DNA of 64,000 nt, taken from Variovorax ginsengisoli. GTDB lineage: Bacteria > Pseudomonadota > Gammaproteobacteria > Burkholderiales > Burkholderiaceae_C. Numbering within the stretch: position 1 is the stretch's first letter; each line of letters opens with the position of its first letter. The position numbers and the translations under genes were made by a program. Location of the stretch: assembly GCF_030486595.1 (NCBI RefSeq), contig NZ_JAUJZH010000021.1, positions 79,146 to 143,145 of the forward strand, written 5' to 3'. This document shows, in pieces, positions 8,770 through 18,131 of this stretch. The notes below the pieces were generated by a model. That model was not told the origin of the DNA, did no database searches, and saw only the letters and a list, made by a program, of their open reading frames with translations.

Positions 8770-9552
8770 ATGACTGTCTCCTACCTCAATGGCCTGCTCG
8801 CTCGCGTGCGTGGCCTGGTGAACCGCCAGCCTCCTGAACCGGGGCCCGCCCCCCAGGAGGTGCTTCCTGCCCTGTCTCCAGAGGTCGCCGATTGCGTCAC
8901 GGCATTCGATGACGGCTTGCGCGCGGCGGCCAGGGCCTGGTCGAGCGGTGCGCTGCTGCCCAAGGTGAATCCCCGGCGCGTGGAACGTGTGCTCGAGGCG
9001 CTGGCATCGCGCGAGACGCTGACGATCTCGGCGCTTGTCGTGGAGATCGCCGCGCCTGATAACGCTGTGTCCCCAGTCTCGGCCGTGACGGCGACCAACA
9101 ACGTGATGCGCGAACAGTTCGTACGCGGGGTGATGGGCGCTGTGATGGCCGCCATCGTCGACGTCGAGAAGGCTCACCGTCCCGGCATCCTCCAGGCCAG
9201 CGCGCTCCTGGATCGCACGCGCAACTGGATCGCCCGGCCGCTGTACCGGCAGTGCTCGGCGCCAGGTTCGGACCCGAAGGAGTTGGAGGCGGCGAACGAC
9301 GTCCTTTGCAAGATCGCCTCCGACATCCTCGAGGGCAGCGACGAGCAGGCGGCCGCGATGGTGCGCGTTGGCATGGTCGGGCCGCTCGGCGTCGCGCTGC
9401 AGATCACCAAGATGCTGCAGGAGACGCCTCGCTCCGTGCTCGGCCTTCAGGTGGCCGGGTTCGAGTTCGCGGCACGCGAGGCGGCCGAAGCAGCCGCGGA
9501 TGCAGTCGGAGAGGCAGATCCTGCCGGTGCCGGCTCTGGCGCCAAGTCCTGA
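8770..9552 (+). CDS. Hypothetical protein between trbB and trbC
   Basis: 260 residues, soluble, Ala-rich and helical, with a weakly hydrophobic stretch near MGAVMAAIVDV. No motif I can assign. The start at 8770 is the first ATG that leaves room after the previous gene. Its position inside the trbA-trbB-trbC order suggests a partner of the coupling complex, perhaps an adaptor comparable to DotN/IcmS-W in role, but there is no sequence support for that. Confidence 0.65.
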   Translation: MTVSYLNGLLARVRGLVNRQPPEPGPAPQEVLPALSPEVADCVTAFDDGLRAAARAWSSGALLPKVNPRRVERVLEALASRETLTISALVVEIAAPDNAVSPVSAVTATNNVMREQFVRGVMGAVMAAIVDVEKAHRPGILQASALLDRTRNWIARPLYRQCSAPGSDPKELEAANDVLCKIASDILEGSDEQAAAMVRVGMVGPLGVALQITKMLQETPRSVLGLQVAGFEFAAREAAEAAADAVGEADPAGAGSGAKS

Positions 9553-9619
9553 TCGCCCACTCCTGAACCCGGCCCCTTTCCATTCAAACGTCCAGCGCCA
9601 GCGCTGAACCGGACCCCTC

Positions 9620-12600
9620 ATGGCTCTCATCGAACAGCACCAGGAAGTAAAGCTCTCACGCAACATCGCCGATACGCGCGGCTGGGGCGACAAGTACGCC
9701 GAGAAGCTCTCGAAGCCCGAGTTCCTGGCCGTCAATGTCCTGGCGGTCGTGCTGGCGATGGTCGCGATCAAGCCGCTCTTTCCCGTGTGGATAGTGGCCT
9801 TCCTCTTCCTGTTCTTCACGCACTTGAGCTACCGCGTGATCCTGCCGCTTCGCTACCCGCCGGACGGTGTGGACGAGAAGGGCAAGGATGGCGACGGCAT
9901 CATGTACGTGGGCCACATGCGCTCGACTAATCCGTATGAGAATTTCCGTGAAGTGTGGATGGCCGACTCGGACCTGCGTACCCACTTCTTGATCCTGGGG
10001 TCCACCGGCTCCGGCAAGTCCGAAACCCTCAAGGGCATGTTCTACAACGCGCTGTGCTGGGGCTCGGGCTTCTTCCTGGCCGACGGCAAGGCGGACAACA
10101 AGATGCCGCTGGACCTGATGGCCATGTGCCGGATGCTGGGTGCGGACGATGACTTCCTGGCGCTCAACTTCCTGATCGGCGGCAGTTCGCCCGAGAAGAT
10201 CCGCGCGTCGCGCCGCCGGCGCACGAACATGATCAACACGTTCTCCGATTCGGACGCCGACACGCAGATCCAGATGGGTGCCAACCTGCTGCCGAAGGCG
10301 GAAGGTGATGGCAAGAGCTGGCAGGAGAAGGCTCTGAACTTCTGGCGCTCGCTGGTGGCCGCGCTTTGCTACAAGCGCGACACGCAAGGCTTCGAGATCT
10401 CGGTGGGGGCCTACATCGACTACATGGGCCTGCCGAAGGTCGAGGAGCTCTACGCAGAGGGCTATCGCGAGTACATCGAGAAGGGTGAGTGGTCCTACGG
10501 CTTCGTGGGCATCAAGAGCTACTGCGAGTCGGGCGGCTGCCCGGGCTTCATGGTCGATCGCGTGATTGCCAAGTACAACCTTCCGCCCGACCCGAACTCG
10601 GCGAGCCGCACGGGCCTGCCAACAGATCGGGGCTTGGGTGGCCGCGGCGCGCCGGCGTCAGCCGCGGGCAAGCCAGCACAGAAGACCGAGCAGGATCAGG
10701 CGACCTACGACCAGCACGGCTATCGCATCGGCCAGCTCATGCCGGCGCTCAACCTGCTGGACAAGACCTACGGGCACATCTTCCGGGCGAAGTACTCCGA
10801 GATCGACATGGTCGACGTGGCGCTGAACAACCGCGTGCTGGTCATGATGATCCCGTCGCTCGAAAAGTCGGCGTCGGAAGCCGAGAACTTGGGCAAGCTG
10901 GCGATCGCGTGCCTTCGCGTGATGATGGGCCGCAACTTGGGCGCCGACATCGAAGGCGACCGCTCGATGGTGCTGGACTCGAAGGCAACCGAGGCGAACT
11001 ACCCGTTCCTGGTGGCGCTGGACGAGCTGGGCTACTACTTCTCGGACGGTATTGCCGTGATGTTCGCGCAGGCGCGCAGCCTGGGCATGAGCATGATCGC
11101 CGCGGCGCAGGACATCGAGAAGCTCACCGAAGGCAGCCGCGCCTCCGAAGCGGGCGCGATGCTCGCCAACGCCGTGGCCAAGTACTTCATGCGGATCGAC
11201 GACGCGCAGAAGACGCAGAAGCTGATCTCGGACTACGTGGGCAAGGCCCGCGTCGCGGTCTACAACCAGTACGCGCTCAACGCCGGCGGCTTCCGTCGCG
11301 ACATGTCGGTGTCGGTGGAGACCGTCGAGCGCGTGACGATCGACGACATGCAGAGCATGAAGACCGGCCAGGGCTTGATCAACACGCGCGGCAAGACCTT
11401 CGGCATCGCTGGCTTCTATGTCGGCAACTACCTCGACAAGTACAAGATGAAGACGTTCCGGTTGAACCGGTTCCTTCAAGTGCGGCCTGTCTCAATGGCA
11501 GAGGTCGAGGCGAACGCCATCAAAGCGGACGCGCTCGAGGACAAGGTCTCCAAGGGCCTGAAGCTCATCGACATGCTCACCTACAAGACGAGCCCCAACC
11601 TGCAGGTCGAAGACGACATGCTGATCGGGCGGGTCTCGATGGTCGCGCAGGGCCTCCCGGCGAGCATCACCGGTGCCGAGCGTGGCGCAGCCCTCTACGT
11701 GGCGGCTCGCCGCGCTGCCGAGGATCTGGGACTGATCAAGGGCGCCGCGACCGGTGCCGATGCTGGTTCGCTCAGCGGCGGCGACCGTCCGCTCACGGAT
11801 GCTGCCGTTGGAAACACGGCCCAGCCTGGCGCTGGGGCCGCGGCGGCGACCGCCGGCGGCGATCCGGAAGAGAGCGTGGGCCTGCCGTCGTCAGGCGAGT
11901 TCGCATCGTTCACCAGGCCGGGAGGAGCGCCAGCATCCGCTGATGCAGCCGTGGAAGCGGGTGCGCCGGCGCTCACGCCGGAGGTGAGCGACGACCCGTT
12001 TGCCTACCTGGACGATGCAATCTTCGAGCGCATGCCCGTGGAGGCGGTCACCTCGCCCACCCGCCGCGCGCCTCCTGCGTTCCCCGTCTCGCCTGCGAAG
12101 GCTGCGGCGCCAGCTCCCGCACCGACCTCGCCGCCGGCAGCTGCACAGCCAGGCGCGATCGACGTGGACGCCTTCATCGACGGGGCGCTGGGCGGTGGCG
12201 CTGCCGCTCCGGCCCGGCCCTTGGTCGCCCCGACGACGGCTCCCAGCGACCCAGCGGCCCTGTTTGCCGACCTGGACGGGGAGGGCGGTGTATCGGCGGC
12301 GACGGACGCTGCGCAGGCCCCCGCGGGCGAGCCGCTCGTGGCGGCGTCGGACATCTTCGCCCCGGACATCCTGTCGACGGCGGTGAAAGCCACCATCGCC
12401 GCGCTACTTTCCACAGGAGAGGTGGTCTACGAACAAAATAGTCGCGGCGCGTCCGGAAAATCCGCAGTTCCCACTGATAATGCAGCGGCGCCGGCAGTAG
12501 TACCAAAGGCGACAGCTTCGGCGACGCTCGGACAGAACCCCGGATGGGTGACGAACGCGCTGGCAGGCGCGGAGACGACGCTGAAGAAGGTCGGTCCTGA

Positions 12601-12802
12601 CGCGATCGGCTTCAATGATCGTACCCGCGAGCTGGTGGTTTCGGTCGAGGCGGCTCTGGGCGGGCCTGACCCGGTGGCGGCGGCGCAGATCACTGAGCGG
12701 ATCGTCGCTGCCCAGGTGACGCCGGTTGAGGACGACGAGGTGCCGGACGGCAAGGAACAGAGCGTGGACGATTTCCTGGCGAGTCTGGGTGGAAGCATGT
12801 GA
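9620..12802 (+). CDS. trbC: TrbC/DotL type IV coupling ATPase
   Basis: 1060 residues. Two N-terminal membrane helices lie at about residues 35-75. Walker A GSTGSGKSE is near residue 130 and the Walker B-like LVALDELGYYF near residue 463, followed by AQARSLGMSMIAAAQ, all typical of DotL/TrbC/VirD4 coupling proteins that deliver the relaxase-DNA complex to the channel. IncI TrbC is about 760 residues. Here the last 350 are an Ala/Pro-rich extension ending in an acidic tail (VEDDEVPDGKEQSVDDFLAS), the sort of place where adaptor proteins bind DotL. GC-rich throughout; no frameshift. Confidence 0.9.
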   Translation: MALIEQHQEVKLSRNIADTRGWGDKYAEKLSKPEFLAVNVLAVVLAMVAIKPLFPVWIVAFLFLFFTHLSYRVILPLRYPPDGVDEKGKDGDGIMYVGHMRSTNPYENFREVWMADSDLRTHFLILGSTGSGKSETLKGMFYNALCWGSGFFLADGKADNKMPLDLMAMCRMLGADDDFLALNFLIGGSSPEKIRASRRRRTNMINTFSDSDADTQIQMGANLLPKAEGDGKSWQEKALNFWRSLVAALCYKRDTQGFEISVGAYIDYMGLPKVEELYAEGYREYIEKGEWSYGFVGIKSYCESGGCPGFMVDRVIAKYNLPPDPNSASRTGLPTDRGLGGRGAPASAAGKPAQKTEQDQATYDQHGYRIGQLMPALNLLDKTYGHIFRAKYSEIDMVDVALNNRVLVMMIPSLEKSASEAENLGKLAIACLRVMMGRNLGADIEGDRSMVLDSKATEANYPFLVALDELGYYFSDGIAVMFAQARSLGMSMIAAAQDIEKLTEGSRASEAGAMLANAVAKYFMRIDDAQKTQKLISDYVGKARVAVYNQYALNAGGFRRDMSVSVETVERVTIDDMQSMKTGQGLINTRGKTFGIAGFYVGNYLDKYKMKTFRLNRFLQVRPVSMAEVEANAIKADALEDKVSKGLKLIDMLTYKTSPNLQVEDDMLIGRVSMVAQGLPASITGAERGAALYVAARRAAEDLGLIKGAATGADAGSLSGGDRPLTDAAVGNTAQPGAGAAAATAGGDPEESVGLPSSGEFASFTRPGGAPASADAAVEAGAPALTPEVSDDPFAYLDDAIFERMPVEAVTSPTRRAPPAFPVSPAKAAAPAPAPTSPPAAAQPGAIDVDAFIDGALGGGAAAPARPLVAPTTAPSDPAALFADLDGEGGVSAATDAAQAPAGEPLVAASDIFAPDILSTAVKATIAALLSTGEVVYEQNSRGASGKSAVPTDNAAAPAVVPKATASATLGQNPGWVTNALAGAETTLKKVGPDAIGFNDRTRELVVSVEAALGGPDPVAAAQITERIVAAQVTPVEDDEVPDGKEQSVDDFLASLGGSM

Positions 12803-12930
12803 GGCGTGACTTTTTCGCGCTGAGGGTGTCGTTTCCTTGTGAAAAGGGGCGAAGTCCTACTGGTTACAATCTGCTGGCCTTGATATAAATGTTCGTGTAG
12901 CAGTTATTCCGTGGAAAATTGAATCGAATG

Positions 12931-12947
12931 GATCGGATCGACCGATC
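12931..12947. promoter_or_regulatory. 17-bp palindrome, possible operator
   Basis: GATCGG-ATCGA-CCGATC: perfect 6-base arms around 5 bases, in the 176-base gap after trbC and 31 bases upstream of the ATG at 12979. The gap is also A/T-richer than its surroundings. It could be an operator or a weak RNA hairpin; there is no T-run after it, so it is not a terminator. Confidence 0.3.
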
Positions 12948-12978
12948 GATGCTTTTTACCCAGAAACTGCACCACGCC

Positions 12979-14154
12979 ATGTCCATCCTGACCAACGATT
13001 CACCTTCCTTTGCAATCACTCCGACCGCTGCCGCGGCCGGCAGTGAAGCGCGCATGGCGGAGGCTGGCTTGGTCCATGGCGCCGCGCCCAAGGAAGATTC
13101 ACTGAAACTGGAAGACGCCGCGCGCCTCATCCGCGACACGGCCGCGAAGCTCTGGGCGGGATCGAAGGCTGTCGCCTCGGGCCTGTGGCAGATGCTGGTC
13201 AATTTCTTCCGCTGGATCACTCGTCCGTTCCGTGCTGGCCAGGCGAATGGAACTGGTGCTCCGGCCGACGGACAGGGCGCTGGCGCGGGTAGTCCGGCCG
13301 ATGTCAATCGTATGACCGATGGTCCTGAAGGTGACGCCGACAGCAACGCGCCAGGTGAGGCCTTGGGGGCGGACGGCGGCAAGGGCATTCCCGAGGACTA
13401 TCTTGGCCAGGACCAAGAGTCCGATACTCCGGTGCCTGGCCTGAAGAAGCCAGTGAAGTTCGCGTTCCCCGCGGGATTCGCCGGCAAGAAGCCCGAGGGC
13501 GATCTTCCCCTCGGCGCGGACACGATCGTCGGCGCGATGAAGCGTCTGAATGAGAAGGTCCCAGATCTGAGCGCCGTGGACGAGAGCAAGCTGCCCGTCA
13601 TCGCTGCAATCGGTCTGCTTGAACAATGCGTGTCCGATGCGACCCAGGCCATGGCCCATGCGCGGTCGCTGGACGTGCAGATCAACACCCAGCTGGTGGC
13701 GCTGGCCGCCCTGAGCGACACGCCGGCCGACCAGTTGCTGGCCCAGGTGCTGGCGAGCGATGAGCTCGGAGGCTTGCCGGGTGCCGAGATCCGGCGGATG
13801 CACGCTGAACGAGTGGCCTGCGAGCAGCGGGCGGCGTCGCTTCAACGGACGATCGAATCGTCCCTGATGAATGTGAAGCAGCAGGGCCTGGACGTCGTGG
13901 AAATCGCGACTCTCGCGAAGGTCGACGAGGCTCTGCCGGACTGGAGGGCGAAGATCGCTCTGCCGGGCGACCAGGCGCCCGCCGCCCTGACTCCTGCCGA
14001 ACGCCGGGAACTGGCGCTCGATGTCGATCCCGAACTGGAGGTCGGCCCCACCGAGCCGAGCCCGCAGCGGGTGGCCAGCCTGAAGGCAGCACTGAATTCA
14101 AACGTTTCCAACGACAATGAGCACGAACACGAAAACGATCGCCCCCGCGGCTAA
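12979..14154 (+). CDS. Hypothetical protein, possible transfer accessory
   Basis: About 391 residues from ATG 12979; upstream in-frame starts exist at 12928 and 12949, but they overlap the palindrome at 12931. A possible amphipathic/membrane-associating helix lies near residues 55-75 (LWQMLVNFFRWITRPF). A Gly/Ala/Asp linker follows, then a helical C-terminal domain. Not recognised. Ends inside the next gene (38-base overlap), so the two are co-translated. Confidence 0.6.
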   Translation: MSILTNDSPSFAITPTAAAAGSEARMAEAGLVHGAAPKEDSLKLEDAARLIRDTAAKLWAGSKAVASGLWQMLVNFFRWITRPFRAGQANGTGAPADGQGAGAGSPADVNRMTDGPEGDADSNAPGEALGADGGKGIPEDYLGQDQESDTPVPGLKKPVKFAFPAGFAGKKPEGDLPLGADTIVGAMKRLNEKVPDLSAVDESKLPVIAAIGLLEQCVSDATQAMAHARSLDVQINTQLVALAALSDTPADQLLAQVLASDELGGLPGAEIRRMHAERVACEQRAASLQRTIESSLMNVKQQGLDVVEIATLAKVDEALPDWRAKIALPGDQAPAALTPAERRELALDVDPELEVGPTEPSPQRVASLKAALNSNVSNDNEHEHENDRPRG

Positions 14155-15142
14155 GAAGGCAGGGGCCAAGACGACCCGGGTGAAAAAGCCCGCCGCGTCC
14201 GCTCCTGCCAAGAAGCGTGTGAGCAAGCCTCGCGTTCCCTCCCAGAAGCAGCTGCTGGCGCGTCAAGAGCGCCGCGAGCAGCGAGAAGCGGAGCGGGCCG
14301 ATCGCAGCGCCAAGCGCGTTCTCCAGAAGGAACTGGAGAAGAAGGCGCGCCTGATCGCGCGTGAGGAGCGGAAGAAGCAGCGCGAAGCCGCCAAGCTCGC
14401 AGAGCGCCTCGCCCGCAAGGAAGCAAAGGCAGCCCTGAAGCTCGCTCGCAAGGCCGGGCGGCCTGGCGTGCCCACGATCAAGAAGGACATGGAGATCGAC
14501 CACGCCGAGCTGCTCAAGCCGTGGACGGAGCGCCCCCTTACCGGTCGCGACGTGGATACTCTGTGCAAGCGCTTCGAGCTGAACGCCTCGGAGTTCGCCT
14601 CGGCGCTGGGCCTGCAGAATCGCTTCGCGTTCGCCAAGCTGCTGCGATCGAGCAAGGTCATCCCCTTCGACGTTGAAATGCTGTGCCGGCTCTACGACGA
14701 GAGCCCCTCGCCTGCGCCTTGGCGCAAGTACGAGGCGGACGAGGTGTTCAAGGCGATGTACGGCTCGTTGATCGACCACGTCTGCAAGCACGGCGTCAAC
14801 GAGGATCGCGACTACATCGAGATGCAGTACTCGAAGCGCTTCACATCCGCGCTCGATCGCTCCTCATCGACCGCATACCGCTGGATGGAGAAGACCGAAG
14901 GCAGCGGTGCCCGACTGGTGATCGATCTGCTTCTGCGCAAGATCATGTCGATGCCCAACCCTCGGGAAGCGCTCGAACGTCTCTCGACCGTCGTGCACCG
15001 TGTTCGTGGTGGCGATTTCGAGACCCGCGGGCCCGCTCCCGTGCCAGGTGCCCCGCGCAGCAAGCGCGGCCGCGCATCGGGGCGTAGCGCCGCTCGCCGC
15101 GGCTCGGCGATGCCGCTGCCCATCCGCCCACTTACCCTCTGA
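14117..15142 (+). CDS. Lys/Arg-rich coiled-coil protein with possible DNA-binding C-domain
   Basis: 341 residues. Residues 1-45 are Lys/Ala/Pro-rich. Residues about 50-115 form a highly charged coiled coil (RQERREQREAERADRSAKR and similar). Residues about 135-300 are a globular helical domain whose segment RDVDTLCKRFELNASEFAS resembles a helix-turn-helix. The C-terminus is again basic (RSKRGRASGRSAARRG). The overall shape recalls KfrA-type plasmid proteins or a nucleoid-associated factor, but the order of parts differs, so no name is given. Very basic; likely binds DNA. Confidence 0.6.
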   Translation: MSTNTKTIAPAAKKAGAKTTRVKKPAASAPAKKRVSKPRVPSQKQLLARQERREQREAERADRSAKRVLQKELEKKARLIAREERKKQREAAKLAERLARKEAKAALKLARKAGRPGVPTIKKDMEIDHAELLKPWTERPLTGRDVDTLCKRFELNASEFASALGLQNRFAFAKLLRSSKVIPFDVEMLCRLYDESPSPAPWRKYEADEVFKAMYGSLIDHVCKHGVNEDRDYIEMQYSKRFTSALDRSSSTAYRWMEKTEGSGARLVIDLLLRKIMSMPNPREALERLSTVVHRVRGGDFETRGPAPVPGAPRSKRGRASGRSAARRGSAMPLPIRPLTL

Positions 15143-15153
15143 TCGGTGTCGAA

Positions 15154-15837
15154 ATGAAGCAACCTGTTGTTCTTCCGCCGCGAGACGAAAAGCGCATCGG
15201 TCGTGCCAATGGCGCGACGTTCTTCCGCTCCTTCCTGCTGGCCGACCGCCGTCCGTCCGTCATCGACTTTCGCGAGACCCTCGTGGGTCTGGAAGGGACA
15301 AATCCTCGGGACCTGCCCGAGGATCTCGTCTGGGCTGTCCACGGTACCCGGTCGATCGCTGACGCGAGCATCTATTTCTCGAAGGCCTCAATCGATGAGG
15401 GCAAGCTCCTCTACGAGGTCGAGCTCTGGATGGCCTTCGACCACCTCAAGGAGTCGACGACCTCGGTGACCGAACAGTCGGTGCGCAACTCGGGCCTCCT
15501 CACCTCGACGCGGCTTCGCGCTGACTACGAGCAGGAACTCAAGGACATCGTGCTCTCGTACGTGGAGGGACGCATCACGAAGAAGGACTTCGCCGTGGTG
15601 TCGACGCTCAGCCTGCAGCAGCTGTTGGTGCAGTTCCCTTCGGCTGTCTGGCGGTTCATGCGCGAGCGCCCGTATGTGAAGGCGTTCGTCCACCAGGCGG
15701 TGGTGCGAGTTGCCGAGAAGAACGACAAGCGCGAAGCAGTGGGGGCGCGCCTGAATGTCATCACGTTCCGCCCGGATCCGAAGCGGGTCGTCGAGGCGTC
15801 CGTGCGACAGGACGCAGGGATCAAGGTAACGCTCTAG
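15154..15837 (+). CDS. Hypothetical protein
   Basis: 227 residues, soluble, no signal peptide. It starts 11 bases after the preceding stop and is followed 8 bases later by the next gene, so it belongs to the same transcript. Mixed alpha/beta with a charged C-terminus; no motif recognised. Coding is supported by strong third-position G/C. Confidence 0.6.
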   Translation: MKQPVVLPPRDEKRIGRANGATFFRSFLLADRRPSVIDFRETLVGLEGTNPRDLPEDLVWAVHGTRSIADASIYFSKASIDEGKLLYEVELWMAFDHLKESTTSVTEQSVRNSGLLTSTRLRADYEQELKDIVLSYVEGRITKKDFAVVSTLSLQQLLVQFPSAVWRFMRERPYVKAFVHQAVVRVAEKNDKREAVGARLNVITFRPDPKRVVEASVRQDAGIKVTL

Positions 15838-15845
15838 AGACGACG

Positions 15846-16340
15846 ATGCTGGATTTCGCAATGATGAGCGCCGAAGAGGCGCTGGAACAGACCCTGGTCC
15901 TGGCGGCGAGGGCCAAAGAGGAACGCCGCCTCGGTGCGCCGCCGGTGAAGCATGTTTCGCTCGCGGAAAGCGATCTGGAGCGGCTTCGCGACTGTCTGCT
16001 GGCCCATGTCGAGAACCTGGGGCATATCGAGCTGTCGTCGCCGACGATGGTCGACGTCTACCTGAACACGGCGGCGCGTTCGCTCATCGAGGAGGCGCAG
16101 GCCGCCGGCGTCTGCACCAAGCCGGGCCTTCACTGGTTCGCGCGCCTGGGCAGCGTTTGCATGGTCCTGTTCGCCGACGAGCAGCGCCTGCGATCCGTCG
16201 ATTCCGATCATCTGGTGGCGCTCGCCCACGAGAGCGCGATCCGCACCGCGCAAAAGGCCGGCCGACCGTTCAACAGCCAGGCCCTCGCGACCTACGAAGC
16301 TCGGGCTGCCGCCGCCAATCACGGCGAGCGCATCGGTTGA
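15846..16340 (+). CDS. Hypothetical protein
   Basis: 164 residues, helical, soluble, with one weakly hydrophobic stretch (LGSVCMVLFADEQ). Alternative starts at residues 6 and 7 (both Met). Co-directional with the neighbours in the trbC-traY interval. Family not recognised. Confidence 0.55.
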   Translation: MLDFAMMSAEEALEQTLVLAARAKEERRLGAPPVKHVSLAESDLERLRDCLLAHVENLGHIELSSPTMVDVYLNTAARSLIEEAQAAGVCTKPGLHWFARLGSVCMVLFADEQRLRSVDSDHLVALAHESAIRTAQKAGRPFNSQALATYEARAAAANHGERIG

Positions 16341-16484
16341 TCGCAGAGCCGCGCTCGCGGGAGCGAGTCGGGCTCGCCAGTTGCAGCTGCGGCGAAGTTC
16401 GCCTGGCTACTTAAAAGCACGCGCCTCGCCAGGTCGCCCGGGCTGGCTCTTGTATTGCGGGACGCTCGCTGGTCAAATGCCTCG

Positions 16485-16832
16485 ATGGCTGAGCAAATTT
16501 TCATTGGCGACGCCCCGACGAACGAGGCCGGCAAGGAAATCCGTTTTCCGACGTGCGATGTTTGGGTGGCCTTGCACGAGTGCATCACCTCAGACCTGTA
16601 CCCCGACCTTCCCTTTTTTCCGACGATCGGCCCGAGGGATGCAAAGATCCTGGCCACCGCCATTCGCGGTGCGCTGGCTGACGGCTCCTGCGAACGACAT
16701 TTCGGCGATCAGGCGCTTCTGGAAGCAATGGGCACGCCGAAAGAAGAGAAGTTCGCCGCGGACAAGTATCTGGCCTGGATGAAGGGTTTTGCGACCTTCC
16801 TTGAAGGCTGCGGCGGCTGCCGGCCGGGGTAA
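16485..16832 (+). CDS. Small hypothetical protein
   Basis: About 115 residues from ATG 16485 (MAEQIFIGDAPTNEAG). Soluble, acidic; C-terminus GCGGCRPG. It sits just before the IS30 element (64 bases), so the original downstream sequence has been displaced. Not recognised. Confidence 0.5.
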   Translation: MAEQIFIGDAPTNEAGKEIRFPTCDVWVALHECITSDLYPDLPFFPTIGPRDAKILATAIRGALADGSCERHFGDQALLEAMGTPKEEKFAADKYLAWMKGFATFLEGCGGCRPG

Positions 16833-16896
16833 AGGCACGACGCGCTTCGTTGGTCCGCTGGGCACTGGCGGGCGAGCGCCCTGTACCGCCGGTATG

Positions 16897-18131
16897 GGCT
16901 GCGGATTCAACCGGTCGATGCAACACACTGAAGCTGCCGTAGGCAGAAGGAGTGTTGCAGATGGCGTACAGGACAAGAACCTACTACACAGACAGCCAGA
17001 AGGCATTGATGTGGGAGCGATGGAGGCAGGGATGGACCCTCCATCAGATCGCTCAGCTGTTCAATCGGCCTCACACGTCGGTACAGGGAATCCTGTCGCG
17101 TACCGGCGGCATTCGGCCGCCGGAGCGAAGCCGTTCATCGATGGCACTGACGCTGGCCGAGCGCGAGGAGATCTCGCGTGCCATGGTGGCTGGCTTCTCG
17201 ATTCGCGCGATCGCCGTGATCCTTGGTCGAGCCGCGTCCACCATCAGCCGCGAGATCAAGCGCAATGGTGGTCCGGGATGCTATCGGGCGACCCAGGCCG
17301 ACCAGGCAGCCTGGGACCGGGCTCATCGGCCCAAGCGCTGCAAGCTGGCCGAGAACCGGATCTTGGCGCGCATCGTCACGGACAAACTTGGCCTGCAATG
17401 GTCCCCGGAGCAGATTGCGGGGTGGCTCAAACACACTTACCCTTGCGACGAGACCTGCCACGTGTCACACGAGACCATCTACCGCAGCCTGTTCATTCAA
17501 GCCCGCGGGGCCTTGAAGAAGGAGTTGCTGCAGCACCTGAGACGAACGCGAGGCATGCGCCGCTCGCGCCATCACACGCAGAAGACCGACGCCCACGGGA
17601 GAATCGTCGACGCCGTCTCGATCAGCGAGCGACCGGCCACGGTTGAGGACCGAGCAGTCCCTGGTCACTGGGAAGGCGACTTGCTGTTCGGAAGCTCCAA
17701 CAGCCAGATCGCCACGCTGGTTGAGCGTCAGACGCGCTACGTGATGCTCGTGAAGGTCACCGGCAAGGACACGGAGACCGTCGTCAACGCGCTGATCAAG
17801 AATGCTCGCAAGCTACCGCAGGAGCTCTACGAGTCGCTCACCTGGGATCGAGGCAAAGAGATGGCGGGCCACAAGCAGTTCACCTTGGCGACCGACATCC
17901 AGGTCTTCTTCTGCGATCCTCAGAATCCTTGGCAGCGCGGAACCAACGAGAATTCGAACGGGCTGCTGAGGCAGTACCTTCCCAAAGGTATCGATGTCTC
18001 GGCATTCTCACAGGCCAAACTCAATGCATTGGCGCGGAAGTTGAACGAGCGTCCCAGGAAGACTCTCGACTTCCAAACACCGGCTGAGATGTTCAGTCAG
18101 ATCGTTGCATCGACCGGTTGAATCCGCAGCC
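16897..18131 (+). mobile_element. IS30-family insertion sequence, complete
   Basis: 1235 bp bounded by perfect 28-bp inverted repeats: 16897-16924 (starting GGCTGCGGATTCAACC) and its reverse complement at 18104-18131. One transposase gene fills the element. The bases flanking the repeats do not show an obvious short target duplication. Inserted between the 16485 gene and traY, in the same direction as the transfer genes, so it may separate traY from the upstream promoter or supply its own. Confidence 0.9.
16961..18121 (+). CDS. IS30-family transposase
   Basis: 386 residues. ATG 16961 has an AGAAGGAG site 10 bases upstream, better than the in-frame start at 16952. An N-terminal HTH (TLHQIAQLFNRPHTSVQGIL) is followed by a second HTH (SIRAIAVILGRAASTISREI). 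The DDE core of the family is visible: GHWEGDLLFG, LTWDRGKEM, and RGTNENSNGLLRQYLPKG. The frame is intact, so the element may be active. Confidence 0.93.
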   Translation: MAYRTRTYYTDSQKALMWERWRQGWTLHQIAQLFNRPHTSVQGILSRTGGIRPPERSRSSMALTLAEREEISRAMVAGFSIRAIAVILGRAASTISREIKRNGGPGCYRATQADQAAWDRAHRPKRCKLAENRILARIVTDKLGLQWSPEQIAGWLKHTYPCDETCHVSHETIYRSLFIQARGALKKELLQHLRRTRGMRRSRHHTQKTDAHGRIVDAVSISERPATVEDRAVPGHWEGDLLFGSSNSQIATLVERQTRYVMLVKVTGKDTETVVNALIKNARKLPQELYESLTWDRGKEMAGHKQFTLATDIQVFFCDPQNPWQRGTNENSNGLLRQYLPKGIDVSAFSQAKLNALARKLNERPRKTLDFQTPAEMFSQIVASTG

